From Flavobacteriales bacterium (GTDB lineage: Bacteria; Bacteroidota; Bacteroidia; Flavobacteriales; UA16): DNA of 15,635 nucleotides. The notes beneath the pieces were generated by a model. The model ran no database searches. It was given only the letters and a program-made list of their open reading frames with translations, and was not told the DNA's origin. How positions within the stretch are numbered: position 1 is the first letter of the stretch; every line of letters begins with the position of its first letter. A program made the position numbers and the translations under genes. Below, piece by piece: positions 1 to 8,075 of the stretch. The DNA lies in NCBI GenBank assembly GCA_030831885.1, contig JAURKF010000234.1:1-15635 (forward strand). The letters run 5' to 3'.

Positions 1-1770
1 GTTTGCGCTTTTTACACCACTCCTCTTTGTCCGGATGGTGTGGAGCTTTGCACTGATATTGTGGTGGAAGCATGCAACACAAATGTATGCCCTACAGGAA
101 TTACTGCTGAAGCCATAGATTGTAACACCTATGTATTCCACGTTCAGGGTGTCGATAATGCAGATGTGATTTGGAATTTCGAGGATGGCACTACCATCAG
201 CGGCGGAATCAATGCAGATCACACCTGGGAAACCAACGGAGTGTACATTGTAACCGCAGAAGTAAACGCTCCCCAATGCCCTATTGTTCCACCAACCAAT
301 ATCATTACACTTGTGTTCACGGTTTGGATTAATTGTCCGGAAGTAACCGAATGCCCAACAGAAATCTGGTCGGGTGCAGGCAACGAGTGTGGAGTAATGA
401 ATTTCGAAATTGGATCGTTTGTAGAAGGTGAAAACGTAACCTGGTATCCCGGCGATGAAACCGGAGCGGTGCAAGGTGGACACTTCTTCTCGCATACCTA
501 TGCCAATCCAGGCACGTACACAGTTTGCGCTTTTTACACCACTCCGCTTTGCCCCGATGGTGTGGAGCTCTGCACCGTTATCGAAGTAGCGCCGTGCGAA
601 CAGCCATGCAACGAAATCGGATTTGGTATTGATAGCTATTTGCTTGAGGGTGGAACACCATTCCTCACTTATATGATTTCAAATGTAGAATCGGGCATGC
701 TTGTTTCTTCCGGTTTTGCTGAATACACCGAGAATGATCCCTATTTCGATACACCACTTTGTCTTCCTGATGGTTGCTACTACCTCAGCATCGATAACAA
801 CAATCCGCTCCTCATCGGACAGGGAGTAAATGTATTCTTCATCTTAAACAGCGTGAACCTGATGGAGAACGCAACCATCATCTACCAAGATAATGTTGCC
901 ATCACCTATCTCATCGGGGTGAATACCGATTGTGGCGCTCCACCAACATGCGAAGCTGCTTTTGAACCGGTATTTACATCCACTCCCGGACACATCGAAT
1001 TCATCAACAATTCAACCTTCTCAGGTGTTGTTGAATTTTTGTGGGATTACGGCAATGGAACTACAAGCGATGGTCCTTCCGGAAATGTGCAGTACGAATC
1101 GAATGGAGTTTACACTGTTTGCTTAACAGTAACAACAGGCAACTGCTCCAACACGTATTGCCAAGTGGTGATTGTTGATGATATGGAAACACCTTGCGAA
1201 TTCACTGAAGTTTCTATTGTGGTGGATGCGAATTACTTCGAACCCATGAACGAACTGCTTCAATTTACTGTTGCTTTAGCCGGAAATCCTGCATTTCAGC
1301 TTCCTATCGAAACAGATGGCATCACCAACGACACCTTATCGCTTTGTGTTCCCGATGGCTGCTACGAAGTAACAATCAACTCGGCACTTCCTGTGCAGGC
1401 GCTCTCCATCATTTGCACCATCGAGGGCATGAATACCCAACAATTGGGCGACCTTCAGCTAAATATCGGTGAAACCAGCGCGAGCGCCGCCATAGGGGTC
1501 AACATGGATTGCACTATTGGCGTCGATGAAACTAAGAGTCAAGCTATTCTTGCATTCCCGAACCCAGCATCGGACAACATACAATTCGTCGCTGAGAACT
1601 CCATTCTATTGCTGGAAATTTTCGATATGACAGGCAAGCGTGTTGCCTCGCTGAATCCAAATCAACCGCAAATCCAAATCAGCACTTCATCATGGAGCAC
1701 TGGTTTGTATGTAGCACACGTAATGGGATCAGGAAAGATGGAACGTGTGGTGTTTGAGGTAAAGCATTAG
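1..1770 (+). CDS. PKD-repeat surface/secreted protein with T9SS type A sorting domain (5' partial)
   Basis: The frame is open from base 1, so the N terminus and signal peptide lie outside the window; the codon at 40 is only an internal GTG. At least three PKD-like (Ig-fold) modules are visible, around bases 148-270, 400-590 and 949-1175, each with a W-x-(F/P/Y)-(E/G)-(D/N)-G-type strand and a closing GxYTV strand. Two copies of another Cys-containing module, about 105-110 residues each, sit at about 604-936 and 1195-1509; they share the core LC(L/V)PDGCY and end in IGVN-x-DC. The last ~75 residues (1546-1767) form a typical type A sorting domain: FPNPASD, then LEIFDMTGKRV, then STGLYVAHV and a basic/hydrophobic end. 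Family knowledge: such domains send proteins through the T9SS to the cell surface or medium, where the domain is removed. The many Cys pairs fit an extracytoplasmic location. The biological role (adhesion, matrix or other) is unknown. The family call is secure; the ligand is not. Confidence 0.9.
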   Translation, partial: VCAFYTTPLCPDGVELCTDIVVEACNTNVCPTGITAEAIDCNTYVFHVQGVDNADVIWNFEDGTTISGGINADHTWETNGVYIVTAEVNAPQCPIVPPTNIITLVFTVWINCPEVTECPTEIWSGAGNECGVMNFEIGSFVEGENVTWYPGDETGAVQGGHFFSHTYANPGTYTVCAFYTTPLCPDGVELCTVIEVAPCEQPCNEIGFGIDSYLLEGGTPFLTYMISNVESGMLVSSGFAEYTENDPYFDTPLCLPDGCYYLSIDNNNPLLIGQGVNVFFILNSVNLMENATIIYQDNVAITYLIGVNTDCGAPPTCEAAFEPVFTSTPGHIEFINNSTFSGVVEFLWDYGNGTTSDGPSGNVQYESNGVYTVCLTVTTGNCSNTYCQVVIVDDMETPCEFTEVSIVVDANYFEPMNELLQFTVALAGNPAFQLPIETDGITNDTLSLCVPDGCYEVTINSALPVQALSIICTIEGMNTQQLGDLQLNIGETSASAAIGVNMDCTIGVDETKSQAILAFPNPASDNIQFVAENSILLLEIFDMTGKRVASLNPNQPQIQISTSSWSTGLYVAHVMGSGKMERVVFEVKH

Positions 1771-1779
1771 GAGGGGAAA

Positions 1780-1824
1780 GGGATAAGGGATAAGGGGTAA
1801 GGGGGTAAGGGGTAAGGGGAATAA
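1780..1824 (+). repeat. G-rich heptamer tandem array (GGGATAA / GGGGTAA), G-quadruplex-type
   Basis: Directly after the cargo gene stop, six head-to-tail units of 7-9 bases follow: GGGATAA, GGGATAA, GGGGTAA, GGGGGTAA, GGGGTAA, GGGGAATAA. With the GGGG at 1773-1776 there are seven runs of three or more G spaced by 3-4 bases, which meets the usual G-quadruplex pattern on the + strand and in the 3' UTR of the cargo mRNA. The units are imperfect, as in a slippage-prone satellite or a dispersed intergenic repeat. No function can be assigned from sequence. Confidence 0.85.
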
Positions 1825-1870
1825 ACGCTCTCTTAACCAATTAACCTTTTCCGATTACCCCTTACCCCTT
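1807..1870. terminator. Inverted repeat between convergent genes, possible bidirectional terminator
   Basis: AAGGGGTAAGGGG at 1807-1819 is perfectly complementary to CCCCTTACCCCTT at 1858-1870, giving a 13-bp stem with a 38-base loop. The right arm lies inside the 3' end of the methyltransferase gene. The two flanking genes converge here and no other hairpin is seen, so a transcript-end role is plausible. There is no clean T-tract and the loop is long, so this is not a canonical intrinsic terminator. The left arm also belongs to the G-run array, so quadruplex and hairpin would compete in RNA. Confidence 0.4.
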
Positions 1871-2646
1871 CTCATCCGATAATACCACCCGCTCGCAAGC
1901 CAAACAGGCAATGCATGCGCAATTTTATTATCGTAGTAAGCAATCGTGTTGAGTGAAATAAAAGGCGTGTATGTCTCCATGATGGGTGCCATCACAAAAG
2001 CAGGTTCGAACTCAACGAGCTCCAATCCGAACTTTGCACAGTCATTCTTGATTTGTTTGCGCGTGAAGAAATTCACGTGTGGATCGATTTCCTGATTCAA
2101 TGCATACGGCTCTTTCTTTCCCAGCAGCTTCTTCACCTTTCCGATGAATCCATTCAGGCCCATGCGTCGCATGATGTACATAGGCTGCATAGCCCATTCA
2201 AACGGTCCCCATCCATTGGGTATTGTCACCAAAATCTGTGCGTCGGGCTTCATTCGCTTGCTCAGATCGTCCAGTATTTCACGGTAGCCGGGAATGTGCT
2301 CGAGTACCTCGGTGAAAATGATGAAGTCGAAACCCGAAACATCAAAATCGCTCAATCTGGAAAACGTGACACGCACATTGGAAAGCGTGTTGCGCTTGTT
2401 CACCAGGTCAATGTTGGGTTGATACATATCGATTCCTGCCACTTCCGAATTCGGAATCATACCCAACGGAATAGTGATATTACCGGTGCCACAGCCTACG
2501 TCGAGTATGTGCACCATTTCTCTTTCTGAGGTGCGCTCATGTTGAATCGTCTTAATCAACCAATTCAACCGTTCCATATGCACAGGATAAGCATTGTACT
2601 CCGTGAGATGATCGAGCTTCAGCCCGTGTTCGTGCATCGTCTTCAT
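1855..2646 (-). CDS. Class I SAM-dependent methyltransferase
   Basis: The 263-residue protein has a Rossmann-type methyltransferase core. Motif I is ILDVGCGTGN at residues 47-56; the acidic end of strand 2 is D73 in VAGIDMYQ, and motif IV lies in FIIFTEVLEHI at 107-117, followed by a VTIPNGWGP stretch. It resembles the Methyltransf_11/23 and UbiE/Coq5-like group, which methylates small molecules, lipids or sugars; the acceptor cannot be told. No membrane segment or signal peptide is evident, so it is likely cytoplasmic. The ATG at 2646 follows the oxygenase stop by only a few bases, so the two genes are probably cotranscribed with the oxygenase first. The last residues (RRGKG) and the TAA stop are encoded by two GGGGTAA-type units on the minus strand, so the native 3' end may have been replaced by that repeat. 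The family is certain, the substrate unknown. Confidence 0.88.
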   Translation of the reverse strand: MKTMHEHGLKLDHLTEYNAYPVHMERLNWLIKTIQHERTSEREMVHILDVGCGTGNITIPLGMIPNSEVAGIDMYQPNIDLVNKRNTLSNVRVTFSRLSDFDVSGFDFIIFTEVLEHIPGYREILDDLSKRMKPDAQILVTIPNGWGPFEWAMQPMYIMRRMGLNGFIGKVKKLLGKKEPYALNQEIDPHVNFFTRKQIKNDCAKFGLELVEFEPAFVMAPIMETYTPFISLNTIAYYDNKIAHALPVWLASGWYYRMRRGKG

Positions 2647-2651
2647 CGCGA

Positions 2652-3485
2652 TTATCCTTTGCGGAATTTCTTAATCCAGCGCACAGCAAAAGGCGGTAAC
2701 ACATCATTGGCAAAATTCACCAAACCATTGTAGCGTTTCATTTCTCCCGAATCGATTCCCTCCCGTGCAGTAAAGGTGGTGGTTATTCGAGTTCTATTCT
2801 CAGGACTAATCTCATCAGCCGGACGACCATTGGTGTAATAGTAGAGCGCCAGGCTTCTGCGCGAGCGCTCAGGCGGACAAGTCAATGCATCGGGGTGGCC
2901 GTGCCAGCTATAATCGGTAGTTGAGAAAATTGCCATACGGTTAAAAAGCGGAGCAATGCGCACAGCACGTTTGCTCATATCGCGCTCCCACAATTCGAAA
3001 TGCCCGCCGTATTCCTCTTTCCAGTTTTCATTCAAATAAACCAACACATTAATTCGACGATCGAGGTTCATCATGCGATGCTTGTGAAAATCGACATGCA
3101 CTTTTAAAAATCCTCCGGGTTTGATTTGGTGATACCCCCCACCTTCGAGATATGGATCCGGTATTAATGTTTCTTTGATACCCGTTAAGTTCTGCAAATA
3201 CTCGAGAAATGGTTGCGAATTAAGCAAGTGCACTAGTTCGCGCGCTCCGGGTCCAAGGCGACCTTCGCCCTTAGAAGCAAACTTGCTTTCGTTGGGGTTT
3301 ACATAGTTGATGTCGCCGGCTTCTTTGCCCAGCTCAGGAAACTCAGGCAACAGTGACCGTAGCGCGTCAGGGTTGAAAAAATCGTCCATCACAATATGTG
3401 GAAACGGAGACGCATCGGAGTACTGTGCATGCTGTTCCAAGCCTTGTGCTGGCATCTCATCAATTGGTCGTTTGAAAAAAATCAT
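2652..3485 (-). CDS. 2-oxoglutarate/Fe(II)-dependent oxygenase (prolyl-4-hydroxylase-like, PF13640 type)
   Basis: With the ATG at 3485 the protein has 277 residues. The double-stranded beta-helix core is recognisable: an N-terminal SPFPHIVMDDFF segment, the iron-binding HVD at residues 130-132 (bases near 3093-3098), a YLNENWKEEYGGHFELW strand, a distal His in WHGHPD (from base 2906), and the Arg-rich RSRRSLALYYYT strand that normally holds the 2-oxoglutarate carboxylate. All cofactor ligands therefore appear present. Members of this family hydroxylate protein or small-molecule substrates in the cytoplasm; the substrate here is unknown. Start choice: the frame also opens at a GTG at 3551 (299 residues), but that leaves only 27 bases to the divergent gene at 3579. 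The ATG leaves room for two promoters and fits the usual short N terminus, so I prefer it by inference. It is likely the first gene of a two-gene unit with the methyltransferase, five bases downstream. Confidence 0.87.
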   Translation of the reverse strand: MIFFKRPIDEMPAQGLEQHAQYSDASPFPHIVMDDFFNPDALRSLLPEFPELGKEAGDINYVNPNESKFASKGEGRLGPGARELVHLLNSQPFLEYLQNLTGIKETLIPDPYLEGGGYHQIKPGGFLKVHVDFHKHRMMNLDRRINVLVYLNENWKEEYGGHFELWERDMSKRAVRIAPLFNRMAIFSTTDYSWHGHPDALTCPPERSRRSLALYYYTNGRPADEISPENRTRITTTFTAREGIDSGEMKRYNGLVNFANDVLPPFAVRWIKKFRKG

Positions 3486-3578
3486 CTCGATTCCGAATGT
3501 AGGCGGCAATTTAGACAGGAAATCCCGCAGTCTTCCTAAATTCGCGAACACGAATTACAGCATACAACTTTCAATTCC

Positions 3579-6500
3579 ATGAATTTCAACAAACTGAATA
3601 TTATCACAGGGTGGGCGATGGGTCTTATTGCAACTATTGTTTATGCGCTTACGCTTGAACCCACAATGCCATTCTGGGACTGTGGTGAGTTTATTTCTTC
3701 AGTGTATAAACTCGAAGTGGGACACCCACCCGGGGCGCCATTATTCATGCTCATTGGACGTGTGTTTTCTGCATTCGTGGAGCCTGCAACTGTGCCTGTA
3801 ATGATTAACTTTTTGTCTGCTCTGTGCAGCGGTCTTACCATTGTGTTCTTGTTCTGGACAATCACCCATATGGCCAAAAAGTTTCTGCCATTAGGAACCA
3901 GCGAACCCAATAGCGGACAGCTTTGGGCAATCATAGGCAGCGGAGTACTTGGGTCATTGGCGTATGCTTTTTCAGATACATTCTGGTTTTCCGCAGTGGA
4001 AGCTGAAGTGTATGCAATGTCCTCGCTTTTCACGGCTGTAGTATTCTGGGCAATTCTTAAATGGGAATCGGAAGTTGACGAAGGTGGTGAGCTGCGCTGG
4101 CTTGTACTTATTGGTTACCTCATGGGATTATCCATTGGAGTTCACTTACTGAACTTGCTAGCCATTCCGGCCATTTGTCTGGTTTACTACTTCAAAAGAT
4201 ACAATTACAGTATTGGCGGGCTACTGGCAACCGGTGCTATTTCATTATTTCTACTATTCCTCATTAACACAGGAGTTATAATCTGGTTTGTTCAACTTGC
4301 AGGTTTCTTCGAGCGCACCTTCGTGAACTCGTTCGGAATGCCATTCAATAGTGGTGCTATTTTCTACCTCCTGCTTGTAGTAGGTGTTATTGCGGTAGCA
4401 CTAATGCTTACTCACAAGCGCAATATGGTGTTGGCCAACACTCTCGTGTTAGGTATCACTATGGCGATTTTAGGCTATACTACATTCGCTACAGTGATTA
4501 TCCGCTCAAACGCCAATCCACCGATGGACGAGAACAATCCTGAAAACTTATTCGCATTGCTCTCTTACCTCAATCGCGAACAGTATGGTGATCGCCCGTT
4601 GTTATTTGGTCAGTACTTCAACACTCCGCAAGACTTAGAAGAACCTTATCGCGATGGAAGCGATGTATGGGTAAAATCATATAGTGTACGCGAACACAAC
4701 ACTAAAAACAAGCTAGTCCTTTCCAGCCGTGATAAGTTCACCGCTGAACAATACATTTCGTCGCATCCCGATGTGCAACTCAAGTTGGTCGAAGAGTATA
4801 TTGAAAGCGGAGAGAAGAAAGGAAGTGTTCCTAACTATGACAAATCATTCTCCGGGTACTTCCCAAGAATGCACTCCAATCAGGGCAACCACATAAAGGA
4901 CTATAAAGAGTGGAGTAACTACCAGAATTGGAATACAGCTAAAGGTCAGGAAAAAGTAAAAAGTACTGAGCAAGCCATCGACGAGTCGGAGGCAGCATTG
5001 AATTATTACTCGCAAACCAACAAGATGCCTCCCGGATTCGAAGATCAAGACCCACGCTCCTTGATAAAAAGTTTGGATCGAATGAGGCTTAAAATGATTC
5101 CATCCGCTGCTGAGGACTTCCGTTTCTTTACCGCTTATCAGATTGGTCACATGTACTGGCGTTACTTCATGTGGAACTTCTCCGGACGTCAAAATGACCG
5201 TCAAGGCCATGGAGAATTCACTGAGGGAAATTGGATGTCGGGAGTAAATTTCATCGACGAAGAACGTGTCGGTAACAGAGAAAAGATCTCCGAACTAGAA
5301 CGCAACAACCGCGGCTTCAACGTATATTATATGCTGCCGCTTATTCTAGGACTCATTGGACTGGTTTTTCAACTGATTCGTAATCAAAAAGACTTCTGGG
5401 TAGTATCACTCCTATTTGTTCTTACAGGTTTGGCAATCATTGTGTACCTCAACCAAACACCACAGCAACCCCGGGAGCGTGATTATGCTTTTGCGGGCTC
5501 ATTCTATGCTTTCGCTATATGGATTGGTCTGGCGGTTTATGCCCTTTATTTCGCAGCAACAGAGTTAACTTTCCAAACGCTTGGCCGAATTGCATCGATG
5601 ACCGTAGGTGGCTCGGTAATAATCTTGTTCGCCGAACGAATCGCTACAGACGGAAATAGCTTCGGTTACTCATTAGTGTACATAAGTTTTTTGGCTACGG
5701 CGCTGATCGGTTTAATGATGTTGCTTGGGAAAGTTTTAAGTAAGGAGTCCTCAGTAACGGCCATGATAGCGACACTTCTTTGCCTAATTGCACCCACGCT
5801 GATGGCATTTCAAAACTGGGACGACCACTCACGTGCCAACCGCAAAACCGGCTTGGCCATGGCCATCAATTATCTGCAGTCGCTTCAACCGAATGCAATC
5901 ATTTTTACAAATGGCGACAACGATACATTCCCCTTGTGGTATGCTCAGGAAGTGGAAGGTATTCGAACCGATGTGCGCGTAGTGAACCTTTCGCTTCTCA
6001 ATACAGATTGGTATATCGACCAGATGAAGCGTCAAGCATATGACGGAGCGCCGGTACCATTCAAAATGCCGGAGCAAAAATATCGTCAAGGTACACGCGA
6101 TGTAATGTTCGTTGATCCCAATCGCGAAACGAAGGGCTTCATGCCTATATCCGAAGCCATGTCAGTGGCGCTCGATGATAGCAAAACAGTTGACAATGGT
6201 CGCAATAAAATAGCGTATTTGCCGACTTACAAATTCAGCCTGAAAGTTGATCCTGCAGTTGCCGAATCATATAAGCAATATTTGAATGAAGGCGACTCGC
6301 TCGTTACCGACATTCAGTTTAGCCTGGCTGACGCAGGTGGAAGACCTCGCTCCTATATCACCAAAGCGAACCTCGCTGTGCTTGATCTCCTCAACAACAT
6401 GGATTGGAATCGTCCGGTTTACTTCGCGGTTACTACCGGCGGCGATGCCTACATGGGACTTGAACAATACTTCCAGCTTGAAGGCTTAGCCTACCGACTA

Positions 6501-7181
6501 ACACCTATAAAGCACAAGAAAAATCCGAACCCGAACATCGATGGTGGCGTATGCTCATCCATCATGTACGACAACATGATGAACAAATTCCAGTGGGGCA
6601 ATATGGATAAGATGCCCATTTACATGGATGAAAACAACCGCAGAATGACGACAAACTTGCGTCTTCAATTTGGTCACCTTACTGAGCAACTTATTGCAGA
6701 AGGTAAACTAGACAAGGCGCGCGAAGTCATACAGCGATCACTCGATGTAATGCCTGAGTTCAATGTCCCATATGAACAACCTCAGATTATGTGGCAATTG
6801 GTAGAAATGATGTACGATGCGGATTATAACGAGAAGGCTCTCGAACTCAGCAAGCGCATGATTAATTTGAATAACCAAGAAATTGAATTCTACGACAGCC
6901 TCGGTGAGGACCGACGCAAACTCATGGAGAAAGAAATCACTATGCGAATTCAAATTAGCGACAGACTAAGCACAATGGCTTTAAAGAAAGATCCGGGGAA
7001 TGCAGAATTCAAGGCATTGGATGAGCAAATAAAAATTCGCCTGCAAGAATTTGAATTGCCTTCTTACGAAGAATACTTGGAACAGGAGAAAGAAATGGAA
7101 GAACTGAAACGAATACAAGATTCCATGATTAAAGCCAACGGCGGCAAAAAACCGGTGCCCGTAGCACCTGCAAAATTCTAG
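3579..7181 (+). CDS. DUF2723 (GT117-type) multi-pass membrane protein, predicted GT-C glycosyltransferase
   Basis: This 1200-residue protein begins with a membrane segment (about residues 8-26), then the family signature: TMPFWDCGEFISS at 29-41, with acidic residues D34 and E37 in the first outer loop, and GHPPGAP at 48-54. Many more hydrophobic segments follow (roughly 75-300, 585-620 and 640-760), interrupted by a large soluble loop at about 310-580. Conserved downstream blocks are QTPQQPRERDYAF (626-638) and NGDNDTFPLWY (778-788). From about 1027 to 1150 the chain is soluble, helical and TPR-like (HLTEQLIAEGKLDKAREVI, NEKALELSKRMI), ending in a charged, Glu/Lys-rich tail. Family knowledge: DUF2723 proteins are GT-C-fold enzymes; the human member TMEM260 is a protein O-mannosyltransferase for Ig-like IPT domains. 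By inference this is an inner-membrane glycosyltransferase acting on the periplasmic side, perhaps on exported proteins. Donor and acceptor are not readable. The gene is followed after 35 bases by terC and is probably cotranscribed with it. Confidence 0.88.
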   Translation: MNFNKLNIITGWAMGLIATIVYALTLEPTMPFWDCGEFISSVYKLEVGHPPGAPLFMLIGRVFSAFVEPATVPVMINFLSALCSGLTIVFLFWTITHMAKKFLPLGTSEPNSGQLWAIIGSGVLGSLAYAFSDTFWFSAVEAEVYAMSSLFTAVVFWAILKWESEVDEGGELRWLVLIGYLMGLSIGVHLLNLLAIPAICLVYYFKRYNYSIGGLLATGAISLFLLFLINTGVIIWFVQLAGFFERTFVNSFGMPFNSGAIFYLLLVVGVIAVALMLTHKRNMVLANTLVLGITMAILGYTTFATVIIRSNANPPMDENNPENLFALLSYLNREQYGDRPLLFGQYFNTPQDLEEPYRDGSDVWVKSYSVREHNTKNKLVLSSRDKFTAEQYISSHPDVQLKLVEEYIESGEKKGSVPNYDKSFSGYFPRMHSNQGNHIKDYKEWSNYQNWNTAKGQEKVKSTEQAIDESEAALNYYSQTNKMPPGFEDQDPRSLIKSLDRMRLKMIPSAAEDFRFFTAYQIGHMYWRYFMWNFSGRQNDRQGHGEFTEGNWMSGVNFIDEERVGNREKISELERNNRGFNVYYMLPLILGLIGLVFQLIRNQKDFWVVSLLFVLTGLAIIVYLNQTPQQPRERDYAFAGSFYAFAIWIGLAVYALYFAATELTFQTLGRIASMTVGGSVIILFAERIATDGNSFGYSLVYISFLATALIGLMMLLGKVLSKESSVTAMIATLLCLIAPTLMAFQNWDDHSRANRKTGLAMAINYLQSLQPNAIIFTNGDNDTFPLWYAQEVEGIRTDVRVVNLSLLNTDWYIDQMKRQAYDGAPVPFKMPEQKYRQGTRDVMFVDPNRETKGFMPISEAMSVALDDSKTVDNGRNKIAYLPTYKFSLKVDPAVAESYKQYLNEGDSLVTDIQFSLADAGGRPRSYITKANLAVLDLLNNMDWNRPVYFAVTTGGDAYMGLEQYFQLEGLAYRLTPIKHKKNPNPNIDGGVCSSIMYDNMMNKFQWGNMDKMPIYMDENNRRMTTNLRLQFGHLTEQLIAEGKLDKAREVIQRSLDVMPEFNVPYEQPQIMWQLVEMMYDADYNEKALELSKRMINLNNQEIEFYDSLGEDRRKLMEKEITMRIQISDRLSTMALKKDPGNAEFKALDEQIKIRLQEFELPSYEEYLEQEKEMEELKRIQDSMIKANGGKKPVPVAPAKF

Positions 7182-7216
7182 TGACCACTTTAGCCTAGTA
7201 ATCTAATATCTATTTC

Positions 7217-8005
7217 ATGCTAGATGCATTTATTGAAGTATTTACCACATTCGGTGGAATATTCAGCCTATTCACCCTAGTGGTATTGGAAATAGTGTTG
7301 GGAATTGATAACATCATTTTCATTGCTATCATTTGTGGTTATATCCCCAACAAAAAAGATCAAAAGCGAGCTCGCTTCATCGGCTTGATGCTGGCACTTG
7401 CCGTGCGCATCCTGCTTCTATCTACCATTAACTTCATCACGAAGATGGTAGACCCGTTCTTCTTCATCGGCCATGTGCCCATCACTGGAAGAGGAGTTAT
7501 TTTGTTGTGTGGCGGTGCTTTCCTTATTATAAAGACTGTTACCGAGATTTATCACAAATTCAAAATTGCCGACAAAGAGGAATCTGCAAAATCACGTCAG
7601 CTTACTTGGACGCAGGCAATTCTGCAAATAACGCTTATCGACATCGTATTCTCGTTTGACTCTATTATTACCGCAGTTGGTGTTACAGCCGACAACCCCA
7701 ATGCAGCATTGGCATTGGCAACCATGATTATGGCGGTTGTTGTCGCTATGATAGCTATGCTCATGTTTGCTCCCTATGTAAGCGATTTTATAGAAAAGTA
7801 CCCAACCATCAAAATGCTTGCACTTGCATTTTTGGTTGTCATCGGGATAATTCTCGTCATGGAAGCGCTGGAAGATGCGCATGTTGTGCATCTGCCTGAA
7901 GGCGTAAACATCAAGACCTATGCATACATTGCTTTGTTGTTCTCTGTTATTGTAGAGTCACTGAACATTCGTCTAAAGAATGTAAAGGAGAAAAAAAGCA
8001 ATTGA
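7217..8005 (+). CDS. TerC family integral membrane protein
   Basis: The 262-residue protein has about seven hydrophobic segments and both TerC signatures: LEIVLGIDNIIF at residues 24-35 with acidic E25 and D31 in the membrane, and IDIVFSFDSIITAVG beginning at 141 with D142 and D148. Length matches the short YkoY/YjbE-like TerC form without CBS or CorC domains. Family knowledge: TerC/Alx proteins move metal ions, chiefly manganese, across the membrane and can metallate exported proteins. A manganese riboswitch (yybP-ykoY) often precedes such genes elsewhere, but the 35-base gap before this ATG is far too short for one. Control is therefore likely through readthrough from the DUF2723 gene or a weak internal promoter. 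Transcription ends at the hairpin just downstream. Confidence 0.9.
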   Translation: MLDAFIEVFTTFGGIFSLFTLVVLEIVLGIDNIIFIAIICGYIPNKKDQKRARFIGLMLALAVRILLLSTINFITKMVDPFFFIGHVPITGRGVILLCGGAFLIIKTVTEIYHKFKIADKEESAKSRQLTWTQAILQITLIDIVFSFDSIITAVGVTADNPNAALALATMIMAVVVAMIAMLMFAPYVSDFIEKYPTIKMLALAFLVVIGIILVMEALEDAHVVHLPEGVNIKTYAYIALLFSVIVESLNIRLKNVKEKKSN

Positions 8006-8026
8006 TTCTTGAAATGAACAAGCATA

Positions 8027-8054
8027 AAAAAGCCACCCCATGAGGTGGCTTTTT
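8027..8054. terminator. Bidirectional Rho-independent terminator between terC-family gene and ftsZ
   Basis: AAAAAGCCACC (8027-8037) pairs perfectly with GGTGGCTTTTT (8044-8054) around a six-base loop. The stem is preceded by an A-tract and followed by a T-tract, so it works on both strands, ending the terC-family transcript from the left and the ftsZ transcript from the right. Confidence 0.92.
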
Positions 8055-8075
8055 AATTGTTCTCAGTTTAAGGAA

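Noticed and set aside
1780..1870. CRISPR array or mobile element end at the G-rich repeats
   Set aside because: Units are 7-9 bases without spacers, and there is no transposase, target duplication or terminal inverted repeat of an IS.
2053..2529. 158-codon open frame on the + strand
   Set aside because: It lies opposite the methyltransferase, whose motifs are clear; the + product has no recognisable domain and is His/Cys-rich noise.
4845..5210. 121-codon open frame on the - strand
   Set aside because: It is antisense to the soluble loop of the DUF2723 gene, which is continuous and well supported.
7182..7216. Manganese riboswitch before the TerC-family gene
   Set aside because: The gap is only 35 bases, too short for a yybP-ykoY aptamer, and no conserved element is seen.
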